A stretch of DNA of 64,000 bases from Platerodrilus igneus (GCA_036346225.1 JARFIW010000494.1:1054001-1118000); one strand, 5' to 3'. Shown: positions 46,206-57,850, numbered from the stretch's first letter. The notes: generated by a model not told the origin, from the letters alone. Numbers and translations: made by a program.

Positions 46206-47717
46206 TAGGTTATATAGGAATTTCTTTTTTTGTTTTATGACTTTATAATTATTAATTAACGGTATATATATAGCTTTTTCACTAAAAAAAAAATTTAATT
46301 ATCTTAATTCTTCAACACCTATTGACCTTAAATTTTAGGTTGGTATTTTGCAAACTCCCTAGAGATTTTTCTGAATTGACATGTCAGCTGATTGCAGTGT
46401 ATAACTTTTGTCCGAAAAATGTTTCATTAAAATAATTAATTTTCTTGTAATTTTAAATGCAATGTCATTTATAATTCAAATTATTTAAAATGTGTGATTA
46501 GTTGTTTTAAATGGAACTATAACTTTTAGGAAAGATCTATACCTTAACCCTACTTTTGCATTATACAGGTGAGTGAATCATTTATATAGGAATAAACAAA
46601 AAATCAAATACATAAACAATTAAATAATTGCATGCCTTAAACACTGTTTATTAGGAAAATTATCTATTCATATTAGATTAAAACATACCCCTTGCTTGTT
46701 TTTCGACTATAAAAAACTGTTTTGAAACCGTAAATCAACACTGTCTTGTGTGTGTTTACATTTTAAAAGTGTCTTAGTAATTTACCTGTTTGATTATGAC
46801 ATTCGAACTTCCTTTTAAAAGAAACCTTGTGTTTAAAAGTATATAATGTAGTGAATTGCCCTTTAGAATATCTTTTGAAAACGCTAGACCAACGGGATCT
46901 TGTTTTATTTGTTAAATAACACATATTATCTACTTTTTTATAATTTGGAGTGTACTTTTGTAACTTAACCGTGATATATTTCTTTTATTAAACACTAATC
47001 TTGCCCTCTTACAGTTCTAAACGTGTTTTTTAGTGATTTATATACGTACCGTAATTAAATTTAAATAGTATAACCTACAAATGCCTTTTAAAGAAGATTT
47101 TGCATTTATATATAGTTAACGAAATTATCTAACCATATCTTTTACCTTCCAAAATGTTGTAATAAACTAGATCTCTTTATATCTGCTCCTTTAAATACTG
47201 AAATAAAGGAATTGTCGTTAACGTTTTATTATTTAAACTCATTTACGATAGTTGTTGATAACTCCCGCAATATCGAAAGAGCATTCCAACAATTTGGAAT
47301 ACTGTTTCTTTATACATGTATCGTGGGAATATTTCTTTTATATAGCGAGTATGAGTTTGTCTTGATAGCATATTTTTTTAGATATCGATATTTCAACGTA
47401 GTACTTTAAGATCCATTAAACGAGATTTGCCATTCGAATTGGTCGTCCAGCTCTGTAAGTCTAGAACGAGACCCATAAAAGGGCCGGTCGTTAAGCATTA
47501 TCAGTCTAGACGAGGTTTGATGGTAAGTTGTCGTTTTAGCAATTTGTAAATATGCTTTACAATATATCTTTCTGTTATTCAACAATTTTGTTAGTGAATC
47601 GAGTCTTGATTACTCTTATCTTTTCCCATATCAATTTAAACCTCATTAAATGGCATAAAATTATCTTTAAAATCGTTCAACCCTACGTACATCTAAAAGC
47701 TTTTCACGTTTACTTCT
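46206..47717. other. AT-rich stretch without genes
   Basis: No ORF with recognisable features. CCCATAAAAGGGCCGG near 47473 followed by ATTATCAGTC has the look of an LTR promoter with initiator and could be the truncated start of the gypsy fragment that follows. Confidence 0.45.
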
Positions 47718-48887
47718 TTGATAATGTACCTAATGTTCTTAGTTTTCACTTGGCTTAATAACTTAAAACAATCCGCAGGTCATTTGGCAAGATGGAACTT
47801 GTGTATCTCTCAATTCACTTTTGATGTTAGGCATAGGCCTGGCAAATTAAGTATCGTACCTGATGCCTTATCTCGTGATGTTGTCTCTCTTAACATTCCA
47901 AATTTAATTCCTGATACCTGGTATCTTAATATGATTAAAAAAGTTTCTGATAATCCCGATAAATTTCCTACCTTTCGCGTAACCAACAATAGATTATATA
48001 AATTTGTATCTTCTTCCTCTCATAAAATATCTAATATTCCTGAATGGAATCTTGTTGTCCCTACCGCTAACCGTAGTGAGGTGCTTAAATTATGCCATGA
48101 TGAACCCATTGCTGCGCACCTTGGTGTTACAAAAACTCTCGCTAAAATATCTGAATTATATTACTGGCCCACACTAAAGCAATCTGTTTGTCGCTATACT
48201 AGGAACTGTAAAATTTGTGGTTCTCATAAGAATTCACAGGACGCTCGTTCTGGCTTAATGGGTAACTTTAAACGTGTATCTTATCCCTTTCAATTAATAT
48301 CGCTTGACTTATTAGGACCTCTCTCCCGATCGAAAAAAGGTAACCAATATCTTTTAGTTGTCACCGATTGGTTTTCTAAATTTGTTATGGTGCAACCCTT
48401 ACGTAAAGCTACATCTGCTGCTATAATTAAATTCCTAGAGCAAAATGTATTTCTTATCTTTGGTGTTCCTCAGATTATTCTTTGTGATAATGGGGCACAA
48501 TTTATCTCTAAAGATTTTCAGAATTTCGTCAAGAGTTATAAAGTACAAAAAATTTGGTTTAACGCAAAATACCATCCTCAAGTAAACCCTACCGAAAGAG
48601 TAAATAGAGTTTTAGTTACCGCTATCTCTTCCTATATTGATTCACACCATACTACATGGAACGAACATATTTTTAAAATTGCTCAAGCTCTGCGTACATC
48701 TAAACACGAAGCAACCCAATTCACTCCGTCAATTCTTGTTTTTGGAAGATATACCCCAATCGATGGGAGTTACTATGGTTTAGTGCCTGACGATACTAAC
48801 GTAAATGAATTTGACAATAAAGTACGCTGGGACAAAGACCAACAATCATTACCTTCTATCTTTAACGACGTTAGAAAAATTTGTTAA
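47718..48887 (+). pseudogene. Gypsy element 2: RNase H end and integrase
   Basis: An uninterrupted frame of 389 codons. Residues 20-55 are the end of RNase H (FDVRHRPGKLSIVPDALSR). About 125-170 form the H-H-C-C zinc domain, with AAHLGVTKT and CKICGSHK. About 190-300 form the catalytic core: LISLDLLGP, IILCDNGAQF, and NPTERVNRVL, giving D, D and E with 35 residues between the last two, i.e. intact DD35E. The ATG start falls inside the RNase H tail and is fortuitous; gag, protease and RT are missing upstream. The family differs from gypsy element 1. Breakage at 48887 precedes the C-terminal domain. Confidence 0.85.
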
Positions 48888-48929
48888 AAGCTTACGAAAA
48901 GAGTAAGGACCACTAAAACTTACGTAAAC

Positions 48930-49156
48930 GAAATATTTCCTTTGCCTTGGGCGAACAAGTTTGGAAAAGGAATTATGTCTTAACGGATGCATCTAAGAAA
49001 TTTTCCTCAAAATTAGCCCCTAAATTCATTCTTTGTAAGGTTATTCGTGTCATTAGTCCCCTTATCTACAAACTTCAAGATGCTGAAGGAAAACGCCAAG
49101 GCAGGTGGCATATTAAAGACCTTAAGCCATTCTCTGCTGACCCAAATGCTACTTAA
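48930..49156 (+). pseudogene. Gypsy element 2: integrase C-terminal GPY/F-type domain
   Basis: After a frameshift following 48887 the frame resumes with LGEQVWKRNYVLTDASKKF, then KLAPKFILCKVI and GRWHIKDLKPF. This is the small beta-barrel domain that ends many Ty3/gypsy integrases. It would bind DNA or host factors at integration. One frameshift apart, the integrase is well preserved compared with other relics in the window. Confidence 0.8.
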
Positions 49157-50574
49157 GTTTTTCACGTTCCATTCCCCTTACGATTTACCTAATATTTTTT
49201 TGTTCTCACTATCAATTAGTTAACTTTAATTGCTTATTTCCTCTCTTGTACTGTGTATATTTCTTACACGTTTAACACATTTACCTTAAATCTTTTGCTT
49301 CTGTTTGACTTTTCTTTGGTCGTACCGTTACTTGTATATCATTTTATTCTCTACACCCCCCAATATAACTTTGTCGTTTCATTTAATTAATCCTCGAACT
49401 TTTCCTATAGTATATTTTTTGGTTTTAGTATTTTTCATACATCGTTTAATTGTGTGGTAATTGTCATAACTTTGGTTGTAATAACTCATTGAATTTTTAT
49501 GATTGGTTTTAGCTGATGTTAGAGTGGATGTTTTTCTTCTTTGGGCTTACATAGGAGTCGCGACCTATGCCATTGTAAGAAATAGTTCATATTCGCAGTT
49601 GCAAAAAACTAGGATTGCCTATTCTATGTGTTTTTCTTCTGAATTATTGCAGTCACCCACATTATACTATATCATTATTTGTTTCTTTTTCTACTAAATC
49701 ACCATAACTTATAAACATTTTTTTTTCCATTGTTTTTTGTTGAACTTCGTGGTGAGGCGCTATTGCTTCTTAGGGATATCTTATTAAATTCTCGGTTGTT
49801 TTGGCATATTGGGACAGTGTATCTGTATTTAACTGCTTATAATTAGGCATCTTTGTGTGTTTAGGGCATTACCGTTTTAAAAAGCTACCTTGAAACAGTT
49901 GGGTTTTCGTGTGATTGTATCTGTAATAATACTTTTAAGTTGTTGTGTCAACTTTTGTCTGATTTTCTTATCGTAGTGGATGCACTCGTTAGGAAAATGA
50001 TCGTACTAGTTCTCTTAAGAGCCTAGTGAATTTCAACTTATGATACCTTATCTTGTCGGATTAATATCGCAGGTGGTCCTTCAGACTGCGATGTGTTTCA
50101 ATAGGGACAACTCTCTACCTTCTCTCGGACGCTTGTCCAAAAACTCTACTTTTTTATATCCCGCTGTCTCCGTTTCTGCCTTATTTTTCTTTCGGTGGAC
50201 CTGTTCTCGTCCCGGAACACCCGTCTGCCACATAAGAGTGATGTTCCCTCACTCCGGGCTACTGACCACATTGGCTGGTTGAGTAGCGCTTTGCTATCCA
50301 CCTTTTTCTGTCTCTTTTGCTCAATGCGAGCCCTTCCTCTACTTTTTTCTACCTGGAAGTGCCTCTTATGCATTCCAAATAACCACCTCCCTCTTTCTAC
50401 TGTTCCTATTTCTCTGCCTTTTCATTTCCGTTAGTCACCGTGTGGTTGCACGGGAGGTTTTCACAGACACCTGGACCCCGTCTCTGGGAATCTTTCGTGA
50501 GGTCATGCGGTGCCGCTGTCAGCGCATGGGCACTGACAGTGAAGGTATGTATGAGTGTGTGAATGTGTGAGTGC

Positions 50575-50581
<7 letters not shown>
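49157..50581. other. Probable 3' non-coding remains of gypsy element 2 and unassigned sequence
   Basis: No supported ORF. 50040-50540 is clearly GC-richer than its surroundings (CGGACGCTTGTCC, GAGGTCATGCGGTGCCGC) and may be LTR or another insertion, but no repeat partner is in the window. Confidence 0.4.

Positions 50582-50606
<25 letters not shown>
50582..50606. repeat. (TA)n microsatellite, left border
   Basis: Preceded by a TG-rich stretch and followed by TTGCTGTGAAACC, the same junction as at 17297. Confidence 0.95.
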
Positions 50607-50820
50607 TGCTGTGAAACCTTTTTAATTAGAATCGAACCTCACGAATTGGGCGTCAAGAATGCTGTGATTCCACCAAAATCCGGGAACTACGGTTTTCGAA
50701 TCGAGCCTCACGAATTGGGCGTCAAAGAATGCTGTGATACCTCCAAAATCCGGGAACTCCGGTTTTGGAATCGAGCCCCACAGATTGTGCGTCAAGAATG
50801 CTGTGAAACCTACAAAAAGC
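50607..50820 (+). repeat. Tandem repeat, about 63-70 bp unit, three copies
   Basis: Each unit contains GCTGTGAxxCCxxxAAAATCC, GGGAACTxCGGTTTT, GAATCGAGCCTCACGAATTG and GGCGTCAAGAAT. Single or degenerate units of the same family occur at 17298-17390 and, inverted, at 15690-15875. Confidence 0.85.
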
Positions 50821-52878
50821 TATTAACTTAACTGGTCCGTCGACTTTCTTCTGTTCATCGCCTCGGCTGCTCCCCTAGATAAACCTTCATTCTCATTCAT
50901 AAAAAAAAACAAACACATTCCTACCACAAACATCAACGTTAACTCTATTTACATCAATATTCACAATACATTAAAATTTCAAAATTAAAAATTCAGCATA
51001 AATTTCAGTATCAGAAAATTTCAAGATTGAAATTTGTTATCATTTTAATGTGCATCCAAAATTAAAGTCCTTGTAGGATGCCTACTAATTAATGTAACAA
51101 TATATGCAGACCTGAGTCTGAGTACAAAGGAGCATCTACCACCCTTTACGTTAATTAACCAGGATCGTCTAATTGAGCTCAAAGACATACCCAAATTTTC
51201 ATCAAGAACATAAATACTAAATACTCCTTTCGACTTAAACAAAAATTTCACCTTAAAATTAAAAATTTGTTGTTAGTACAACTTCATTACTGTCCATTTT
51301 AAGTAAATAAATTATAAAGTTATTCAACACACACGAAAACATCAAAGTTCAAACAAAATAGTATAATTTACCTGAAGGTTACTGCACTCGTAGCTTCAAT
51401 GTACATCGTCCCTTTTGTTAATCACACCATTCCAACTGGGTTATATTTACGGCTTCTGATTCTCAACGCTTTTAAAATTTCTCCACCACCATTCATCTAA
51501 AGTTGTTTCAGGGCTTTTCCGGAACTCATCTGTGTATATCTGAACCTTGTTTTGTGGATCCAGACACGTTTATGAACCATTTAATTATTAACACCCCCGA
51601 AAAATAGCAAGGAAATTCATGCTTCTTTCACCAATATACGCCAAAACTGCCTACTTTTGTGTATTCATTCGTCGTTGCAAATTTTGACTAATTAGTACAG
51701 TGATACTAACTTTATTACCTTGTATCTTCTTTTCTAAGTGCACTAAAGTACATTCATTGTAGCACGTAAAGCACAAACTGTTTTAAATCACCAAAATATA
51801 CGAGCAAACTGTTTAAATTATTCTATCAAACTCGGAAAACTAAAAAGCACTGTTTAACGCATTGAATAAAGTCGAAAATCTAAGAGAGCTTGTTCATATT
51901 AACCTGGGTATATATAGCGGTTAGCCTGTCTGTCGGTCGTGTCCCCAAAACGGACAATTCTTCAGAATTTCGCATGCTAGGTTCCCATTCCGCAGCCCGG
52001 CATGCGATTTTTACGAAATTTGCACTCGCCCCAGTTAAATCTCAGAAATTTCGACACGGCTCGCAACGTCTGGAAATAACTAATTAAATTTTATACAGAA
52101 ATGTTATTTTTACCTCTCAATTTTGCCTTTTATTTTCAACCAATCGCAACCCCGTGACGTTGCTCCACTCACGCCTTTTACTATATGTGTCTCGGTCTTG
52201 CGCATATTATCTGTCTCTATCTACCCTGTTCTTATTGGTGCAAATTGATATTCTTTATTATCGATTATTTCAGTCCATGTGGACTGTGAAATAACCCACC
52301 TTTAGCATTTCCCGTACCTATTAAGCTACGGTTTCTCCAAGATTCTCTGTAGCCATTAATTATCTGCAAAATTTACGCAGAATGAGCTTTTTTAAAAATA
52401 CACAGGTGTTCAAACATAATACTTCTAAATAACACTTCTACGATTTGCATTTTATTGGGTTTTAACAAGTTTTTATAGATATTATATGTTACTAATGATT
52501 CAATTAACTCCAATTAAAATAATACCCTTTAATTTTTAGTGACTCCTAATCAAATATTAATTATTATCTGTACATTTTGTTTAATACCGGTTACTTAAAA
52601 TTGAGTTAATTAATATAAATTTTGCACGTAATTTTCTATTTGTTTCTTTACTAGGAACAATTAAATTACACGCAGAGCTTTTTAATACTGCTTCCTTTTT
52701 TTTTTATAGCAAGCGTCTTGTACATAATTTAACTCCCTTATTTTTAATGAAACGAATGAATTTTTATGCTTCACGGTTTTTTAATAACGCGTACCTTTTC
52801 CCAAAGCTTCTACACGGTGATTAAAATTATTGGATGTGATTATTTAATTTTCTACCCTGGTCTAAATATGAGTAATAT
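50821..52878. repeat. Fourth copy of the TA-bordered repeat body
   Basis: Colinear with unit 3 (24941-26877) throughout, and its left part with 17390-17800 (ACATTCCTACCACAAACATC in both). It ends at the same bases, CTAAATATGAGTAATATATA. Together with the preceding tandem units it forms a 2.27 kb single-body version of the 9.6 kb block. The ORFs in it are short and unconvincing. Confidence 0.8.
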
Positions 52879-53058
52879 ATATCGTGTGGGTATCGGGTGA
52901 TTGTATCACCGATATCGATTAACGCCGGGTGCAGGGATGCACCCACATGCCTTTGCCGGTCCCTCGTGCCGTTTCTTGCAAACGGGCCTGCTTCACAGGT
53001 CGCTCTTTTTAGAGGGTACGAGAAATGTCCATTTAACGGCTCCACGGAGCCACTCTAT
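52879..53058. other. GC-rich island of consecutive hairpins
   Basis: Six potential stem-loops in 180 bp: TATCGGGTGAT with ATCACCGATA (52891-52914), GGGTGCA-GGGA-TGCACCC (52927-52944), CCGTTT with AAACGG (52969-52985), CCTG with CAGG (52987-52999), CTCT with AGAG (53003-53014), and GGCTCC-AC-GGAGCC (53038-53051). It follows directly on the TA end of the repeat and precedes the minisatellite. I do not recognise it as a known ncRNA; it could be the structured leader of a retroelement. Confidence 0.5.
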
Positions 53059-53390
53059 CGTTAACTTACCTATTATCTTCGATAATAACTAAGCTAATAT
53101 CTTATCTTATTTATTATCTTTGATAATACCCTTAGTTTAATATCGTTATCTTACCGATTACCTATAATAATAATTTTAATTAGTATCTTATCTTACCGAT
53201 TACCGTTAGTAATAACTTTTGGTTAATTTCGCGTTATCTTACCTATTATATTTAGTAATAACTTTTGTTTAATATCGCGTTACCTTACCTACTATCTCTA
53301 ATAATAACTTTAGCTTAATATCGCGTTATCTTACCTAGTATCTCAAATAATAACTAAAGCTTAATATCGTTATCTTATCCATTACCATTA
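53059..53390. repeat. Minisatellite, about 50-60 bp units (left part)
   Basis: Units of the form ATCTTACCTATTATCTTTAA, then TAATAACTTTxxxTTAATATCGCGTT, repeated about six times with variation. The array resumes at 56169 after the LINE. Confidence 0.8.
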
Positions 53391-54328
53391 TATCAGTGGG
53401 TGTGATTTATAATCCACCAAGATCTAACCATCTGGACTTTTTGAGCACACTGGAGGATTCCTTATCCAGGGTATTACCAGTAAGTGATGGTGTATTTATA
53501 CTGGGTGATTTTAATATAAATTGGTTTAAGGTACATGACTCTTCTGTATTGAAATTATCCTCCTCTCTTAATGCTTTCGGGTTTAATCAATTAATTAGGG
53601 AAGCCACTCGTATTACCAATAAAAGTGCAACACTGATCGATTTAATATTTACAAATGTGCCTAATTTAGTAGTAAACTTCGGAGTTATAGATATTAATGC
53701 CGCTGATCATATGCTAATTCATTGTGAAGTTAAAATCATCATTTCACATTCAATTATTTACAAAACTTATCGTACTTTTAAAATTTTGACCATCAACATT
53801 TTCTGAGGGATCTAAGACATATATCATGGCAACGTATATTTCATATTAATGATATCAATTTAAAAGTAGCTTTTTTTAATGAAAATATTATTAAATTGTT
53901 TAATAAACATGCACCATTAGTTACATCGCGGTTATCTAAACCGAAAGCATACTGGTTAACTGAAAATATACGAATTTTAATAAAGCTAAGGGAGAAAGCA
54001 ATGTTACAGTTTAAGAAAAGTGGAAATAAATGCCACTGGGATTACTACAAATCGGTAAGAAATTATTGTTCGCTTGCAATTCGTAAGGAGAAAAAGGCAT
54101 ATATTGAAACGCTTCTAACTAGTGCTAATGGTGATACCAAAAAAACTTTGGAATGGGTTAAGAGAACTTAACATTTCTACTAAAACACACAAAAAGCCAT
54201 TACCTCAAAATGTTTTTGATGTAAATAAAGTCAACGACTACTTTATAGATTCAATTCCTACTTCCGAAACGGTCACCACGAGATACACTGACATTCTATT
54301 CGAGCAAACCAAAAATACATATAACTGA
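53391..54328 (+). pseudogene. LINE 2 ORF2: endonuclease C-half and linker
   Basis: Frame 53396-53806 starts VGVIYNPPRS and contains FILGDFNINW, TLIDLIFTN and DHMLIHCEVK (NADH-like catalytic His block), all landmarks of the AP-endonuclease of LINEs. Frames 53896-54171 and 54122-54328 encode the linker, with WLTENIRILIKLREKAMLQF and NYCSLAIRKEKKAY. Two frameshifts separate the pieces. Confidence 0.8.
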
Positions 54329-54329
54329 A

Positions 54330-55892
54330 CCCTTACTATTCCGTACTGTCACCAGTGAAATTGTGTCAAATGTATTATATTCCATTAATTCGCAATCAAT
54401 AGGCTCTGATGGTATAAGTATAAATATGTTAAAGTATTGCATGCCATACCTACTACCATACATTTCCCATATAATTAATTATATTTTATCAGAGCACGTA
54501 TTTCCTTCATGTTGGAAAGAAGCACTTGTACATCCATTACCTAAAGTAAATAATCCATCACAAATGAAGGACTTAAGACCAATAAGTATCCTACCTGTGC
54601 TTTCTAAAATTGCAGAAAAAATTATTAATTTTCAAATTAAAGAACACGTTACTAAATATAGTTTTTTACCGGCAACGCAATCGGGATATCGACAAGGATA
54701 TGGTTGCACTGCAGCACTTTCTAAAATTATTGACGACATAATATATGCCACTGATAACAACAAAATTACGGCACTTATATAATTAGACTACACAAAAGCA
54801 TTCGACACAATAGATATCAACGTTATGCTTGATATATTATCGTATATAGGCTTTGGCAGTGGTGCATGTTAACTCATGAACAGTTATTTGAGTAATAGAT
54901 CGCAACGGGTATCTTTATTTGGTATATATTCCAATATTCGGAAATTAAAGTCTGGTGTACCGCAAGGTTCAATCCTAGGTCCATTACTGTTTTCTATTTA
55001 TACGTCTCAGTTTTCATCTGTAATTAGTAGTTGTTCAGTACACTTTTATGCAGACGATACACAACTGTATTATTCCTTTCCGATGGAAGAACTAAATGTT
55101 GCTGAATTGAAAATCAATAGTGACATAAGTAGGTTAGTTAACATCTCTAAACAACATATGTTAAACATTAACCCATCGAAATCTAAAGTTTTAATTTTTT
55201 GATGTAAGATTCATCGTATAGTGGCAGCACAAAAAATTCATATTAAAGTCAATGACATAATTATTCCACACTGTGTTGAGGCAAAAAACCTGGGGTTAAT
55301 TATTGATGTCGACCTAAGATTCAAATGCCATGTTAATAAACTAATACAAAGAGATTAGATTAATATAAAACATCTGTATGCCAATAAACATTTATTAAAC
55401 GTCGGAATTAAAACGTTATTATGCGAATCTTTGGTGCTGTCTTTGTTTAATTTTGGGGATGTTATTTATGGGCCTTGTCTTGATAAGGAATACTCCAGGA
55501 GGGTTCAAAAGGTTCAAAACTCTTGTCTGCGTTTGATTTTTGGAATCCGTAAATTTGAACATATTTCTCATAAGCTAAAAGTTGCAAATTGGTTAAATAT
55601 GGAAAAGCGTCGTTTACTACATCTAGCTTGTTTTTGTCACAACATTTTATTTAGTAAAACACCACCATACCTATATAATAAGATAAGATACAGGACGGAT
55701 GTACATAATATAAATATTAGGCGAAAGGGTATGCTGACAATCCCGTCACATAAGACTCAGATATTCAAACGTTCTTTCTCATATACTGCAGTACATACTT
55801 ATAATTCAATACCTCTGAACTTTAAAATCATGTTACTCTTACGCTTTAAAATCAAATTAAAAAATCATTTGTTACAACAAGGTTTTAAGTAG
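54330..55892 (+). pseudogene. LINE 2 ORF2: reverse transcriptase and C-terminus
   Basis: Frame 54363-54782 gives LHPLPKVNNP-like block 1 and LRPISILPVLSKIAEK (block 2). After an in-frame stop LDYTKAFDTID follows (catalytic Asp of block A). Frame 54876-55202 gives SGVPQGSILGPLLFSIY and FYADDTQLY, the intact catalytic box. Frame 55431-55892 is the C-terminal region with HKLKVANWLNMEKRRLLHL. The clade is Jockey/CR1-like by these motifs. Stops and at least two frameshifts inactivate it. Confidence 0.85.
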
Positions 55893-56117
55893 ATTATTTT
55901 TTCCTATTATTTTTTCTTTTTTGTTTTCATCTCATTGCTAATTAAATCAAACTTTGCCAACCAACTGTACAAAATAACACATATTTATTTATGATTTAGG
56001 GTTAAGTGTAAGAACAGAGGGTTCATTGTAACTCAACTGAACTTCGCCCTTTGCACAAAAATTATATGTACACATAAATGTAAATGTTATTAATTTGTCT
56101 ATGTTGTGCAATAAAGA

Positions 56118-56120
<3 letters not shown>

Positions 56121-56168
<48 letters not shown>
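56121..56168. repeat. (ATT)n tail of LINE 2
   Basis: About 16 ATT units directly after an AATAAAGACATT signal, so the element ends in a polyadenylation-like motif followed by its simple-repeat tail. Confidence 0.85.
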
Positions 56169-56169
<1 letters not shown>

Positions 56170-56235
56170 TTTGATGATAACAATTTAAGCTCAATATCGT
56201 TATCTTATCTATTATCTTTAACAACAATTTGAGAT
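56169..56235. repeat. Minisatellite, right part
   Basis: TTTGATGATAACAATTTAAG then CTCAATATCGTTATCTTATC, TATTATCTTTAACAACAATTT: the same unit type as 53059-53390. Confidence 0.75.
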
Positions 56236-56888
56236 CTTGTTTTATTTTTTTATCTTCCTAACGTTTGGTATTTATGACCAGACGTGGGAATTATTTTTCT
56301 TGAAATTAAGTGAAAAAGCTAACCTGATGTAGAAATGTAATTTGTTAGGTTAGCAATGTAAGGATTTAGTAGGGTGGTACTTTTGGTAAATTTGTTGATT
56401 CACAAGCATGTCATGGACAAGTTTTGATGTGTATCGTTAGTAAACCAAAGTACCAGTAACAAAAATTTGCTAGTGTGTAGAGTGACGCACTCTCATGAAC
56501 ATTTTAAATTTGGGCATTTTTGCCCACAAAGAACAGTTTTGATGCAACGCTCATGTGCGTTAGCATGTAGGAAACCTTAATGTTAGCTTTATTTTAGATA
56601 GGTTAGGCGACTTGTCGCATCTGTTTTACTTTAAGAAGTGTTTCATGCTCCCCGACAAATTTGTGCTGTCGATTATTAGTGTAGTCAAAAACAATGGGGC
56701 TACATTTTCCGTTTCCTGGTAATTCGGTAGACGTGTTATCGGTTGAAAAAACAAGGTGGCGCCTTATATAAACATTTTGTAGGTTTTAAGTTAGGATTTA
56801 CGTAGGGTAACTAGGATTTAGATTTTAAGCTGTTACTGTGCTAACTTTTTCTTTTCTTAAGTTTTTTCTTTTATGGCTTTGTCGCGAT
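56236..56888. other. Non-coding stretch before the right LTR
   Basis: No supported ORF. No polypurine tract is visible in the last 60 bp. Confidence 0.5.
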
Positions 56889-57580
56889 TGTTACGTGCCA
56901 AATTGGCACTAAACATTCTTTAGTTTAGTCTTGCTGTGCGTGAGTTCGCGCCATAAATTTCAAAGACTCGGTGCGCGTATTTCCGTCACGTCAGAAGTGG
57001 GTTGGACGAATTTCGCGCCGACGCGAGTGGCGGGAGAAAAGTGGGGAAGTTCATCCGGGGGACTCTGTAACGTGGCTGTTTTGCCTAGGACTTCGAGAAG
57101 AGTTGTCGTGCTTGGTATCGTATCTTTATTTTTATTATGTAGATTTCCCTTGCTTATCTTTGTTTGTTTTTACCTGATAAACCTACTCCTTATCATTCCG
57201 CTACATATAGGAATTTTGATACGACCTTGGAGCAGCCCACGACCCCGGGAATGAATTGGAGTCCATGATCGCCGTAGCTGGTCGAAGCGCTTTGGAAGGA
57301 CGCTGGGCGTACCCTCCGGTAAATATCTTAAAGGGGGCCATCAGCAGCTCTGATGGACGTGCTGATGTCATCTTTATTCAACCTGTAGGAAGCTGTACCT
57401 ATTTATGTAAGTACCTTATTTGTTTATACTGCATTTCAAACATTTATTTATTGCGTAATTGCGCATTTAATTCTGCATGTTGTGTGACGTCATTGACAGA
57501 TGGGCGCGCTAAAATCTGTATAAAGATTAGCGCTACCAACTGCAATTGTGTCTCGTATATCGAGTACACGGGTAGATAAT
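56889..57580 (+). repeat. 3' LTR (692 bp)
   Basis: TGTTACGTGCCAAATTGG to GGGTAGATAAT, followed by ATGCT. Same length as the 5' LTR. Confidence 0.85.
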
Positions 57581-57599
57581 ATGCTCCACCCGAAGGTAC

Positions 57600-57850
57600 T
57601 ACATTGGCAGGAAGCGAGTTTCTTTTACCTGGGAATTTTGAATTTTGCCAAACCCTTGCTGTTGCAAACAAGGAAGGGATTTTCAACGTGCGTGACAACA
57701 CTCACACACGGTACCTCCATTTTACCTTTCATACGAACAAGGGCGTATTTTTGTGAAAAATGCTCGCCTAACATTTTTCAAGCGGACCATGTCGGAATTT
57801 GAACCTGGGACCTTGGGCATAGTAGTCACACCAGCTATGCTCACCATTGG
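57600..57850 (-). mobile_element. Candidate tRNA-derived SINE
   Basis: On the minus strand GAGCATAGCTGG (A-box-like, 11 of 12 consensus positions) is followed 25 bp on by GGTTCAAATTCC (B box). Together they make an internal RNA polymerase III promoter as in tRNA-derived SINEs. The A-B spacing is shorter than in most tRNAs. The body runs towards 57600; its 3' end and a target duplication could not be fixed. It lies between the right LTR and the resumed gypsy integrase. Confidence 0.45.

Larger units (their letters stand above)
53391..56168 (+). mobile_element. 5'-truncated Jockey/CR1-like LINE inside a minisatellite
   Basis: The copy starts within the endonuclease at about 53391 and ends in an (ATT)n tail (about 56121-56168), directly after which minisatellite units resume. 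ATTACC occurs at both junctions (53383 and 56162) and may be part of a target duplication, though the ATT tail makes the right border ambiguous. 5' truncation and a simple 3' tail are normal results of target-primed reverse transcription. Confidence 0.8.
45494..57580 (+). mobile_element. 12.1-kb LTR element nested in gypsy element 1
   Basis: Two direct repeats of exactly 692 bp (45494-46185, 56889-57580) with about 19 differences, flanked by ATGCT on both outer sides. TGGCGCC, the usual start of a lysine-tRNA primer-binding site, follows the left LTR after two bases. This identifies the left LTR as the 5' one and the element as plus-oriented. The two halves of the interrupted gypsy integrase lie on either side. 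No gag-pol of the element itself was found; the interior is taken up by unrelated nested sequences. A polypurine tract before the right LTR is not apparent, so the internal 3' end may have been altered. Confidence 0.75.

Noticed and set aside
52927..53051. tRNA or 5S rRNA gene
   Set aside because: Hairpins do not form a cloverleaf and no A/B or C box is present at proper spacing.
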